The position numbers and the translations under genes were made by a program. A model generated the notes under the pieces. It searched no databases, had not been told where the DNA came from, and worked only from the letters and a program-made list of their open reading frames with translations. From Paenirhodobacter hankyongi (lineage in GTDB: Bacteria > Pseudomonadota > Alphaproteobacteria > Rhodobacterales > Rhodobacteraceae): 64,000 nt of DNA. The stretch is from NCBI RefSeq assembly GCF_003664585.1, contig NZ_RCHI01000001.1, positions 248,001 through 312,000 of the forward strand. Direction: 5' to 3'. Positions 31,731 to 40,615 of the stretch are shown piece by piece. Within the stretch, counting starts at the first letter, position 1, and each line of letters starts with the position of its first letter.

Positions 31731-32741
31731 ATGACCGAAGAATTCACCGGCGCGGGCCTTGGCCGCCGTGCCTTCCTGACCGGGGCGGCAACGCTCGCCG
31801 CATCGGCCGCGCTCTGGCCGCGCGAGATGCGCGCCGCCGCCGCCGACCGCAAGTTCGCCGCCTCGCTCGGCTGGACGACCTATGACTCGGGCCGCCACCT
31901 GCAGGACGGGTTCAACGCCGCGGTGAAGGAGCTGGGCGGTTCCCTGACCACCACCGACGCGGGCTTTGACGCGCGGGTGCAGTCCGACCAGATCGACTCG
32001 CTCGTCGCCTCGAAGCCCGAGGCGCTCTTCGTCACCCCGGCCGATGCGGTGGCGATCGCCCCGGCGGTGCAGCGCGCGATTGCCGCGGGGATCCCGGTGT
32101 TCTGCGCCGACAGCTCGGTGCCGGGCGCGATGGTCACCACCACCGCGATGTCGTCGAACTTCGGCATGGGCCAGTATTCCGCCGAGTTCATCTGCAAGGC
32201 GCTGAACGGCAAGGGCAAGATCGCCCGGGTGATGCTGCCGCAAAACGAAAGCTGGGATCAGCGCACCTACGGCATGGAATGGACGCTGCGCCGCTATCCC
32301 GGGATCGAGATCGTCACCGAATGGGCCTTTGCGCTGGCCGGCAACGTCACGCCGCGTCAGGCGGTCGACAACATCCTGACCTCGAACCCCGATGTCGACG
32401 CGATCTGGTGCGCCTGGGACGGCGCCTCGGTCGAGGGCACGCTCGCCGCCCGTGCCGCGGGGCGGGCCGATCTGATCCTGACCGGCATCGACGGCGGCTC
32501 GCAGGCCTTCAACTACATTGCCGCCGACACCCCGCTGAAGCTGTCGATGGCGCAGAGCTTCTACGAGATGGCCTATGCCAGCGTCTTCTATGCGCATGAG
32601 GTGCTGGCCGGGCGCAAGGCGCCGCGGCTGATCATCACCCCGACCTATGCGGTGACCAAGGACATGCTGAAGGACGGTATTCCCGACGATTACGACGTGC
32701 CGGGGCGCGCCGGAGAGCTGGGCTGGACCCGCGCGCTCTGA
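31731..32741 (+). CDS. Sugar ABC transporter periplasmic binding protein with Tat-type signal
   Basis: A 336-residue periplasmic binding protein of the ribose/xylose (CUT2, SBP-2) class. The N-terminus GRRAFLTGAATLAASAAL has the twin-arginine pattern (RR at 12-13) followed by a hydrophobic stretch, so export is probably folded through Tat. The mature part has type-I PBP text such as VPVFCADSSVPGAMVTTT-like (actual text IPVFCADSSVPGAM) and NILTSNPDVDAIWCAWDG. A GGAGGAG site precedes the ATG at 31731. It starts the transporter module; a strong hairpin follows its stop. Confidence 0.87.
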   Translation: MTEEFTGAGLGRRAFLTGAATLAASAALWPREMRAAAADRKFAASLGWTTYDSGRHLQDGFNAAVKELGGSLTTTDAGFDARVQSDQIDSLVASKPEALFVTPADAVAIAPAVQRAIAAGIPVFCADSSVPGAMVTTTAMSSNFGMGQYSAEFICKALNGKGKIARVMLPQNESWDQRTYGMEWTLRRYPGIEIVTEWAFALAGNVTPRQAVDNILTSNPDVDAIWCAWDGASVEGTLAARAAGRADLILTGIDGGSQAFNYIAADTPLKLSMAQSFYEMAYASVFYAHEVLAGRKAPRLIITPTYAVTKDMLKDGIPDDYDVPGRAGELGWTRAL

Positions 32742-32749
32742 CCCGGGTC

Positions 32750-32778
32750 GGGCCGCGGGTGACCCCCGCCCGCGGCCC
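32750..32778 (+). other. Strong intercistronic hairpin after the sugar-binding protein gene
   Basis: GGGCCGCGGG (32750-32759) and CCCGCGGCCC (32769-32778) form a perfect 10-bp stem with a 9-base loop, 9 bases after the stop. Without a T-tract it probably protects the binding-protein mRNA and lowers expression of the ATPase and permeases. Confidence 0.65.
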
Positions 32779-32805
32779 GCAAACGCAACATGAGGAACTG
32801 AAGCC

Positions 32806-34320
32806 ATGGCAACGCCCGTTCTGACGGCGTCCGATGTGTCGAAGCGGTTCGGCCCGGTGCAGGCCCTGCGCGGCGTGGACTTCCACGTCGGGCCGGGCGA
32901 GGTGCACGCCCTGCTCGGCATCAACGGCGCGGGAAAATCCACCTTCATCAAGATCCTCTCGGGGATCATCCAGAAAGACGGCGGCACGCTGACCGTCGCC
33001 GGCCGCGAGGTGCATTTCCGCACCCCCGAGGACGCGATCCGCGCCGGCATCGCCACGGTGCAGCAGCACCCCGAGCTCGTGGCCGACATGAGCGGGCTCG
33101 ACAACATCTTCCTCGGCCGCGAGACCGCCGGGCGCGGGCTGTTCGCCCGCATCGACCGCGCCGCGCTCGAGGCCCGGGCCGAGGCGCTGCTGGCGCGCTT
33201 TGCCGTGCCGCTCGACCTGCGGCAGGAAGTCGGGCAGATGTCCGCGGTCGAGCGCGAGGCGGTGGCGATCCTGCAGGCGCTTGCCGTCGACGGCATCCGC
33301 GTGCTGATCCTCGACGAGCCGACCTCGACGCTCACCGAGGTCGAGCGCGAGGACCTCTTCGCGCTGATGAACCAGCTCAAGACCCGCGGCATCTCGATCA
33401 TCTACATCACCCACCAGCTGGAAGAGGTCTTTGCCATCGCCGACAGCTTCTCGGTGTTCCGTGCCGGCACCTGCGTGGCGCGGATGAGCGTCGCCGAGGC
33501 GCGCGAAAGCCGGGTGTCGCTGGCCGAGCTGATGCTGGGCGAGGCGGTGGGGGACGTGTTCCCGCCGAAGGCCGGGGCGCCCGCGGGCGAGGCGCTGCTC
33601 GAGCTCGAGGGGCTCGGCCGGCCGCATGAATTCACCGACATCAGCCTTCAGGCCCGGCGCGGCGAGATCCTCGGCATCTTCGGGCTGGTGGGGTCGGGCT
33701 GCGACGAGCTGTCGAAGACGATCTTCGGCGCGCTGCCGGCCGCGCGCGGCACGATCCGCGTGCATGGCCGCGAGGTGGCGCTGCGCTCGCCGCGCGCGGC
33801 GCTCGATGCCGGGATCTTCCTCGTGCCGGGCGACCGGCGCAGCGAGGGGCTGGCGCTGAGCCGGCCGGCGCTGTTCAACGTGCCGCTCGCCAACCTGCGC
33901 CGCGCCTCGGGCGGGTTCTGGGCACTGCGCCGCGGAAGGCTGCGCCGCGACGCGCAGGAGCTGACACGTCAGGTGGCGCTGCATCCGCCAAGCCTGACCA
34001 CGCCGGCGAGCGGCTTCTCCGGCGGCAACCAGCAGAAGATCGTGCTGGCGAAGGGGCTCTACAGCGAGGCCGACATCTACATCTTCGTCGAGCCCACGGT
34101 CGGCGTCGACATCGGCGCGCGGGCGAAGATCTATGCGCAGATGCGTGCGCTCGCCCGGACCGCCGCGGTGGTGGTGATCTCGAGCGACTGCGACGAGGTG
34201 CACGGCGTCGCCGACCGCACCGTGGCGCTGCACAAGGGGCGTCTGGTGGCGCCGGGGGCACGCGGCTTCAGCCGCGACGACCTGCTGATGGCGGGGATCA
34301 TGGGGGAGGTTGCGGCATGA
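32806..34320 (+). CDS. Sugar ABC transporter ATPase (RbsA/XylG type, two fused NBDs)
   Basis: A 504-residue double ATPase. NBD1 has Walker A GINGAGKSTFIKIL and Walker B VLILDEPTSTL, but its signature reads MSAVEREAVAILQAL instead of LSVGQQQ. NBD2 has the usual degenerate Walker A (GLVGSGCDELSK) and signature FSGGNQQKIVLAKGL with EPTVGVD. So ATP hydrolysis likely depends on asymmetric sites, as in other CUT2 transporters. It energises the two downstream permeases. Its stop overlaps the first permease start (ATGA). Confidence 0.9.
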   Translation: MATPVLTASDVSKRFGPVQALRGVDFHVGPGEVHALLGINGAGKSTFIKILSGIIQKDGGTLTVAGREVHFRTPEDAIRAGIATVQQHPELVADMSGLDNIFLGRETAGRGLFARIDRAALEARAEALLARFAVPLDLRQEVGQMSAVEREAVAILQALAVDGIRVLILDEPTSTLTEVEREDLFALMNQLKTRGISIIYITHQLEEVFAIADSFSVFRAGTCVARMSVAEARESRVSLAELMLGEAVGDVFPPKAGAPAGEALLELEGLGRPHEFTDISLQARRGEILGIFGLVGSGCDELSKTIFGALPAARGTIRVHGREVALRSPRAALDAGIFLVPGDRRSEGLALSRPALFNVPLANLRRASGGFWALRRGRLRRDAQELTRQVALHPPSLTTPASGFSGGNQQKIVLAKGLYSEADIYIFVEPTVGVDIGARAKIYAQMRALARTAAVVVISSDCDEVHGVADRTVALHKGRLVAPGARGFSRDDLLMAGIMGEVAA

Positions 34321-35321
34321 GCCGGCTGAACGATCATTTCCGCGGCGCGGCCCGGGTTCTGGGCTTTGTCGCACTGGTGCTGGGCGTGGGCGCGGTCTTC
34401 GCGCTGATCGAGCCGCGCTTTCTGAGCCACGCCAGCCTGAGCGGCATCGCCCGGCACATGGCGGCGAACGGGCTTGCCGCGCTTGGCCTCACCTTCGTGG
34501 TGATCGTGCGCAAGTTCGACCTGTCGATCGCCGGCATCGCGGCCTTCGCGGCGATGTCGATGGGGGCGCTGATCGCCGCCGGGCTGCCGCTTTGGGCGGC
34601 GATCATGGGCGGGCTGGCGCTCGGTGCGGTGCTGGGCGCCATCTCGGGCATCGCGATCAGCTATTTCGAGCTGCCCGACATCGTCACCACCATCGCCGTC
34701 GGCTCGATCTGCGGCGGGCTGGCGTTCCTCTACACGGGCGGGCGCTCGATCTTCCAGAACTTCTTCCAGAGCGGCATCACCGACCTCAACGATGCCCGGC
34801 TGCTGGGGCTTGGCGTCTCGCTGTGGATCCTGCTCGCCGTCTATGCCGCGGCCTGGTTCGTGATGAGCCGCACCCGCACCGGCATGGCCTTCTATGCCAC
34901 CGGCGAGAACCCGGTCGCGGCGCATTTCTCGGGCATCGCGACGCGGCGCTTCGTGGCGCTCGCCTATGTGCTGTGCGCGCTGTGCACGGTTCTGGCGGTG
35001 CTGCTGATCCTCGCGGAATCGGGCAATGCCGAGACCAACAAGGGCGCGAACCTGATGATGCCGGCCTATGCCGGGGTGTTCCTCGGTGCCGCGGTGATGG
35101 GCGGGACCTCGGTCGTCGCCACCTTCGGGGGGATCCTGCTCATCACCATGCTCCTCGACGGCTTCGCGCTGATGGGGGTGCCCTACTACTACAGCGACGG
35201 GGTCGTCAGCCTGATCCTTCTGGGCGGTGTGATCGCCTTTTCGGACAGCCTGCGTGAGTGGATCACCGGGCTTGGCCTGCTGCGCCCGCGCGCGGCGCGG
35301 AAATCGGAGAACAGGGCATGA
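34317..35321 (+). CDS. Sugar ABC transporter permease (RbsC family), first
   Basis: A 334-residue membrane protein of the BPD-transp-2 family with about 8-10 hydrophobic helices and the conserved MSRTRTGMAFYATGENPVAAHFSGI loop region in part (key run RTGMAFYATGENPVAA). It forms half of the import channel with the next gene product. Start and end overlap its neighbours by four bases each, so expression is tightly coupled. Confidence 0.9.
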   Translation: MSRLNDHFRGAARVLGFVALVLGVGAVFALIEPRFLSHASLSGIARHMAANGLAALGLTFVVIVRKFDLSIAGIAAFAAMSMGALIAAGLPLWAAIMGGLALGAVLGAISGIAISYFELPDIVTTIAVGSICGGLAFLYTGGRSIFQNFFQSGITDLNDARLLGLGVSLWILLAVYAAAWFVMSRTRTGMAFYATGENPVAAHFSGIATRRFVALAYVLCALCTVLAVLLILAESGNAETNKGANLMMPAYAGVFLGAAVMGGTSVVATFGGILLITMLLDGFALMGVPYYYSDGVVSLILLGGVIAFSDSLREWITGLGLLRPRAARKSENRA

Positions 35322-36334
35322 CCATGACCTATATCGACAAGACGACCCGCCCGGGCGGCACCCTGCGCCGGCGCATGGCGCGGCTGACGACCGATCTGTG
35401 GCTGCCGGCGGCGGTGGTGGTGCTGACCCTCGCGGTGGCGAGCGTCCGGCCGCAGATCCTCGACGCCGGCAATATCGCGGCCATGCTGAAATCCTTCTCG
35501 GTGATGGCGGTGATGGTGCTCGGTCTGACCTGGGTGATCGCCGCGGGCAAGATCGACGTCAGCTTCATGCAGGTCGCGGCGCTCGCCAACATGATCTGCG
35601 CCTGGAGCCTGGCGCAGGGCTGGGGCTGGGGCGCGGCGATCGGCGCGGCGCTGGCGGCGGGGCTGGTCGTCGGCGTGGTGAACGGGCTTCTCGTCTCGGC
35701 GATGCGGCTGCCGGCGCTGATCGTCACGATCTCGACCGCGGGGATCTGCGCCTCGATCGCGGCGGCGCTCGGCAAGGGCACGGTGATCCGGATCGAGGCG
35801 CCGGGGCCGCTCGCACCGCTGCTCGACCCGGTGCTCGGGGGCGCGGTGCCGCCGGTGGTGGTGCCGGTCCTGCTGATTGCGGCGCTGGCCTGGGTCGTGC
35901 AGGAGCGGCTGGCGATGGGGCGCTATATCTATGCCATGGCGCAGAACGAGGCCGCGGTGCGCAGCGTCGGCGTGCCGGTGGTGGGGCTTGGCGTGCTGCT
36001 TTTCGCCCTCTCGGGGGTGAGTGCGGCCGCCGCGGGTGTGCTGCTCGCCGAGCATCTCGCGTCGGGGCAGCCGATGATCGGCGGGCCCTACCTGATCAAC
36101 GGGCTCACCGTGGTGCTGCTCGGCGGCATGATGGTGCGGGTCGGCAAGCCGAACATCCTCGGCACGCTGACCGCGACGCTCTTCATCGGGGTGCTGTTCA
36201 GCGGCACGGCGCTGCTTGGTCTGCCTGACTACCAGCGCCAGATCATCCAGGGGGCGCTGCTGCTGATCGGGCTCGCGGTTGCCACGCTGGCGGCCCGCCA
36301 CCACGGCACCGGAGGGCACCGCGATGGCGCGTGA
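35318..36334 (+). CDS. Sugar ABC transporter permease (RbsC family), second
   Basis: A 338-residue inner-membrane permease, paralogous to the previous one; MGRYIYAMAQNEAAVRSVGV is the cytoplasmic coupling loop, and GLTVVLLGGMMVRVGKPNI the conserved late helix. It has a hydrophilic N-terminal extension of about 25 residues. Two separate RbsC-type subunits instead of one homodimer make this a heterodimeric channel. It starts within ATGA of the first permease and overlaps the next kinase gene by 11 bases. Confidence 0.9.
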   Translation: MTMTYIDKTTRPGGTLRRRMARLTTDLWLPAAVVVLTLAVASVRPQILDAGNIAAMLKSFSVMAVMVLGLTWVIAAGKIDVSFMQVAALANMICAWSLAQGWGWGAAIGAALAAGLVVGVVNGLLVSAMRLPALIVTISTAGICASIAAALGKGTVIRIEAPGPLAPLLDPVLGGAVPPVVVPVLLIAALAWVVQERLAMGRYIYAMAQNEAAVRSVGVPVVGLGVLLFALSGVSAAAAGVLLAEHLASGQPMIGGPYLINGLTVVLLGGMMVRVGKPNILGTLTATLFIGVLFSGTALLGLPDYQRQIIQGALLLIGLAVATLAARHHGTGGHRDGA

Positions 36335-37880
36335 TATCACCATCGGGCTTGATTGCGGCACGGGCGGCGCGCGGGCGCTGGTGTGCGACGCGGCGGGGCA
36401 GGTGCTTGCCATGGCAACGCGCGAGTACCCCACCCATTACCCGCGCCCGGGCTGGGCGACGCAGGCGCCGGCCGACTGGTGGCGCGCAGCCTGCGGCGCG
36501 ATCCGCGAGGCGGTCGAGCGCGCCCGGATCGACCCCGCCCGCATCGCCGCGATCTGCGCCGACGGCACCTCGAGCACGCTGGTCGCGCTTGATGCCGATC
36601 TCGAGCCGGTGGCCGAGGCGATCCTGTGGATGGACAACCGCGCTTCGCCGCAGGCGCGCCGGATCGAGGCGACCGGCCATGCCGCGCTGCGCCGCTCGCG
36701 CGCCGGGGTCAGCGCCGAGACCGCGCTGCCGAAGATCCTGTGGCTGCGCGAAGAGGCGCCCGAGCGGTTTGCCCGCACCCGCTGGTTCGTCGAGATGGCC
36801 GATTATCTGGCGCTGAAGCTGTCGGGCCGGCTGACGCTCGGGCAGAACCTGACGATCAACCGCTGGTTCTATGACCCGCGCGCCGGCGGCTGGCCCGAGG
36901 ATTTCCTGAATGCGATCGGGCTTCAGGGCATCACCGCGCGGTTCCCGTCCGAGATGCCCGCGCTTGGCGATCCGATCGGGCCGCTTTGCGCTGCGGCCGC
37001 GGCCGAGACCGGGCTGCCCGCGGATGTGCTGGTGGTGGCGGGCGGCACCGACGCCTATGTCGCGATGGTCGGGCTCAACACCCTGCGCCCGGGCGAGACC
37101 GCCCTCATCACCGGCACCTCGCATCTGGTGCTGCCGGTGGTGGCCGAGGATGTCGAGATCGAGGGCCTCTTCGGCCCGCATCCCGATTGCGTCACCCGGG
37201 GGCGTTTCGTGATGGAGGGCGGGCAGGTCTCGTCGGGGGCGATCCTGCGCTGGTGGCATGACCTTCTGCACGAGGCGGGCGACGGCTATGGGCCGTTGCT
37301 GGCCGAGGCCGAGGCGGCGCCGGCCGGGGCGAACGGGCTCGTCGTGCTCGACTTCTGGCAGGGCAATCGCAACCCCTTCACCGATTACGACCTGCAGGGC
37401 GCGATCTGGGGGCTGACGCTCAAGCATTCGCGCGCCGATGTGACGCGGGCGCTGATGGAGGCGGTGGCACTTGGCACCGCGAACATCCTCGGCCGGCTGA
37501 GTGCGAAGGGCCTTGCCGTCGACAGCATGACGCTCGCGGGCGGGGTGCTGCGCTCGCCCTTCTGGGTGCAGATGCACGCCGATTCCACCGGCACGCCGCT
37601 GCGCATCCCCGAGGTGGGCGACGCCACCGCTTTCGGTGCCGCAATCGCGGCGGCGGTGGGGGCGGGGCTGCATCCCTCGCTCGAGGCGGCGGCGGACCGG
37701 ATGGTGCGGATCCGCGACGAGGTGCACCCCGACCCCGGGCGCACCGCGCAGTTCCGTGCGCAGCTTGACCTTTACCTTGAAACCCATGCCGCGCTGCGGC
37801 CGCTGATGCACCGCATGGCGGCGCGCAGCCGGGCGAGCCCCGCGCCGGTGGCGGCGCCCCCGGCCGCCGTGCCCGCCTGA
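36324..37880 (+). CDS. FGGY family carbohydrate kinase (second in locus)
   Basis: A 518-residue FGGY kinase. It opens DITIGLDCGTGGARALVCDAAG and has AICADGTSSTLVALD, WMDNRAS, catalytic VVAGGTDAYVAMVG, and DFWQGNRNPFTDYDLQG, the last resembling ribulokinase-like members. The LAGGVLRSPFWVQMHAD segment is the C-terminal nucleotide motif. It is more divergent from XylB than the other kinase. A Pro/Ala-rich tail of about 15 residues ends the protein. The ABC operon's last permease overlaps its start. Its substrate is unknown. Confidence 0.84.
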   Translation: MARDITIGLDCGTGGARALVCDAAGQVLAMATREYPTHYPRPGWATQAPADWWRAACGAIREAVERARIDPARIAAICADGTSSTLVALDADLEPVAEAILWMDNRASPQARRIEATGHAALRRSRAGVSAETALPKILWLREEAPERFARTRWFVEMADYLALKLSGRLTLGQNLTINRWFYDPRAGGWPEDFLNAIGLQGITARFPSEMPALGDPIGPLCAAAAAETGLPADVLVVAGGTDAYVAMVGLNTLRPGETALITGTSHLVLPVVAEDVEIEGLFGPHPDCVTRGRFVMEGGQVSSGAILRWWHDLLHEAGDGYGPLLAEAEAAPAGANGLVVLDFWQGNRNPFTDYDLQGAIWGLTLKHSRADVTRALMEAVALGTANILGRLSAKGLAVDSMTLAGGVLRSPFWVQMHADSTGTPLRIPEVGDATAFGAAIAAAVGAGLHPSLEAAADRMVRIRDEVHPDPGRTAQFRAQLDLYLETHAALRPLMHRMAARSRASPAPVAAPPAAVPA

Positions 37881-37981
37881 TCCCGGGCCGACCACACACC
37901 ACTCACGACCTTGCCTCCTGCCGGCTGCGGCGCGCCCTGCGTCGCGGCACGGCCCAACGATGCCTGACGAAAGGAAAGATC

Positions 37982-39760
37982 ATGGCTCATATCGGTGACC
38001 TCATTGCGGAAATGCTGGCGCAATACGGGGTCGAGTATGTCTACGGCATGCCCGGCGGGCAGACCACGGCGCTGCATGACGGGATCTCGCGCCGCACCGA
38101 CCGCATCCGCCACATCCTGATGCGCGACGAACGCAACGCCGCCTATGCCGCCGACGCCTATGCGCGGCTGACCGGCAAGCCCGGGATCTGCGACGTCACG
38201 GTGGGCCCCGGCGCCAACCTCTTGCCCGCGGGCTTCCTCGAGGCGCTGAACGCCTCGATCCCGATGATCGGCATCATCGGCGAGCTGCCGCTCGACTGGC
38301 TGCCGCTGAAGGAGAAGGGCATCGCGAGCCAGGGCTTCGACCAGCTCTCCTTCTTCAAGACCTGCACCAAGGAGGCGTTCCTCGTGCCCTCGGTCACCGC
38401 GCTGCCCGAGCTGATCCGCACCGCCTTCCGCATCGCCACCGCGCCGCGGCCGGGGCCGGTCGCGCTGATCATCCCGCATGACATCTTCGATGCCGAATGG
38501 GACGAGGAGGTGCTGAAGATCCGCGTCGACGACCGCGCCCGGCAGATCCCCTATCTGCGCAGCTGTGCCCCGCATGGCGAGATCGCCCGCGCCGCGGCGC
38601 TGATCCGGCGCGCGAAGCGGCCGGCCCTCGTGTGCGGCGGTGGCGTGCACGGATCGGAGGCAACGGCCGAGGTGACGGCCTTCGCCGACCGGCTCGACGG
38701 GCTGGTCGTGACCTCGCTCTCGGGCAAGGGCTCGGTCCCCGAGACCCGCGACTATGCGGCGGGGGTGCTGAACCCGCTCGGCTCGAAGGCGGCGATCGAT
38801 CTCGTCCGCGAGGCCGATCTGGTGATCTGGTGCGGCTCCAAGGTCAGCCAGAACACCGGCATGAACTGGTCGCTGCCGCTGCCCGAGCAGGCGACGATCA
38901 CCATCGACGCCGACCCGCTCGAACACGGCCGCACCTTCCGCCCGACGGTGGCGCTGCTCGGCGATGTGCGCGAGACGGTGGCGGCGATCGACGCGGCGCT
39001 GGCCGAGATCCCGGCCCATCCCGAATGGCGCGCCCGCATCGCCGAGGTGAAGGCCGCCTGCGACGCCGACAAGCGCGCCGAGATCGAGAGCGACCGGATG
39101 CCGATCCAGCCGCCGCGGGTGATGGACGAGATCGCGCGCCGGCTCGGCGCCGAGGATATCGTGGTCTCGGACGCCTCGTTCTCGGCGGGCTGGATCTCGG
39201 GCTACATCCCGGCGAAGCGGGCGGGGCGGCAGTTCCTGTTCGCGCGCGGGCAGGGCGGGCTTGGCTATTCGGTGCCCGCGGCGATCGGCGCGGCGGCGGT
39301 GCGGCCCGATGCGCGCATCGTCACCGTCGCGGGCGACGGCGCCTTTTCCTATACCGTGGGCGAGCTTGCGACGCAGGCGCAATATGGCCAGCGGATCGTC
39401 AACGTGGTCATCAACAACGGCAAGCTCGGCTGGATCCAGCTGTGGCAGGAGCTCTACTTCAACAACGTGCAATCGGCGGTGCTGGAAACGCAAAGCGTGA
39501 AGCCGGGCTATGCCGGGGCGGCGGCGGCGCTTGGTCTTCTCGGGATCTATGTCGAGACCCCCGACGAGATCGGCCCGGCGCTCGACCGTGCCTTCGCCCA
39601 TGACGGCCCCTCGGTGGTCGAGATCCGCATCGACGACCGCGCGACGCCGATCCACTCGTTCAAGCGGCGCCTGCGCGAGAAGTCGGACACGCCCTTCCCG
39701 CGGCCGGGCACCGTCTACAAGCTGCGCGACTGGAAGGTCTCGCCCGACCTTGCCGAGTGA
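37982..39760 (+). CDS. Acetolactate synthase-like ThDP-dependent enzyme
   Basis: A 592-residue ThDP enzyme of the AHAS/POX superfamily: PYR domain (1-170, VYGMPGGQTTALHDG with the catalytic Glu in MRDERNAAYAADAYARLTG), central domain, and PP domain with VAGDGAFSYTVGEL and VVINNGKLGWIQLW, the magnesium-ThDP motif. The reaction is not identifiable from sequence. Relatives include acetolactate synthase, sulfoacetaldehyde acetyltransferase and IolD, a diketone hydrolase. It is the last gene of the polyol operon, 101 bases beyond the kinase, with its own GAAAGGA site. A GC hairpin follows. Confidence 0.82.
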   Translation: MAHIGDLIAEMLAQYGVEYVYGMPGGQTTALHDGISRRTDRIRHILMRDERNAAYAADAYARLTGKPGICDVTVGPGANLLPAGFLEALNASIPMIGIIGELPLDWLPLKEKGIASQGFDQLSFFKTCTKEAFLVPSVTALPELIRTAFRIATAPRPGPVALIIPHDIFDAEWDEEVLKIRVDDRARQIPYLRSCAPHGEIARAAALIRRAKRPALVCGGGVHGSEATAEVTAFADRLDGLVVTSLSGKGSVPETRDYAAGVLNPLGSKAAIDLVREADLVIWCGSKVSQNTGMNWSLPLPEQATITIDADPLEHGRTFRPTVALLGDVRETVAAIDAALAEIPAHPEWRARIAEVKAACDADKRAEIESDRMPIQPPRVMDEIARRLGAEDIVVSDASFSAGWISGYIPAKRAGRQFLFARGQGGLGYSVPAAIGAAAVRPDARIVTVAGDGAFSYTVGELATQAQYGQRIVNVVINNGKLGWIQLWQELYFNNVQSAVLETQSVKPGYAGAAAALGLLGIYVETPDEIGPALDRAFAHDGPSVVEIRIDDRATPIHSFKRRLREKSDTPFPRPGTVYKLRDWKVSPDLAE

Positions 39761-40471
<711 letters not shown>

Positions 40472-40563
40472 GAACGGGCCTGTCCGGGTCTTCCGGGCGG
40501 GCTTTCCCGTGCTTTGGCTGACGCGGCGGCACCGACGTTGCGTCCGTCACTTGATCGTCGCAC

Positions 40564-40591
40564 TTGCACGGGGCGCGTTTCCGCATATCCT
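40564..40591 (+). promoter_or_regulatory. Sigma-70-like promoter of the PPDK-like gene
   Basis: TTGCAC (40564-40569) and TATCCT (40586-40591) are 16 bases apart and lie 25 bases before the ATG at 40616. Confidence 0.5.
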
Positions 40592-40615
40592 GCGGGGGAC
40601 CGGGGGATTGCTGCA

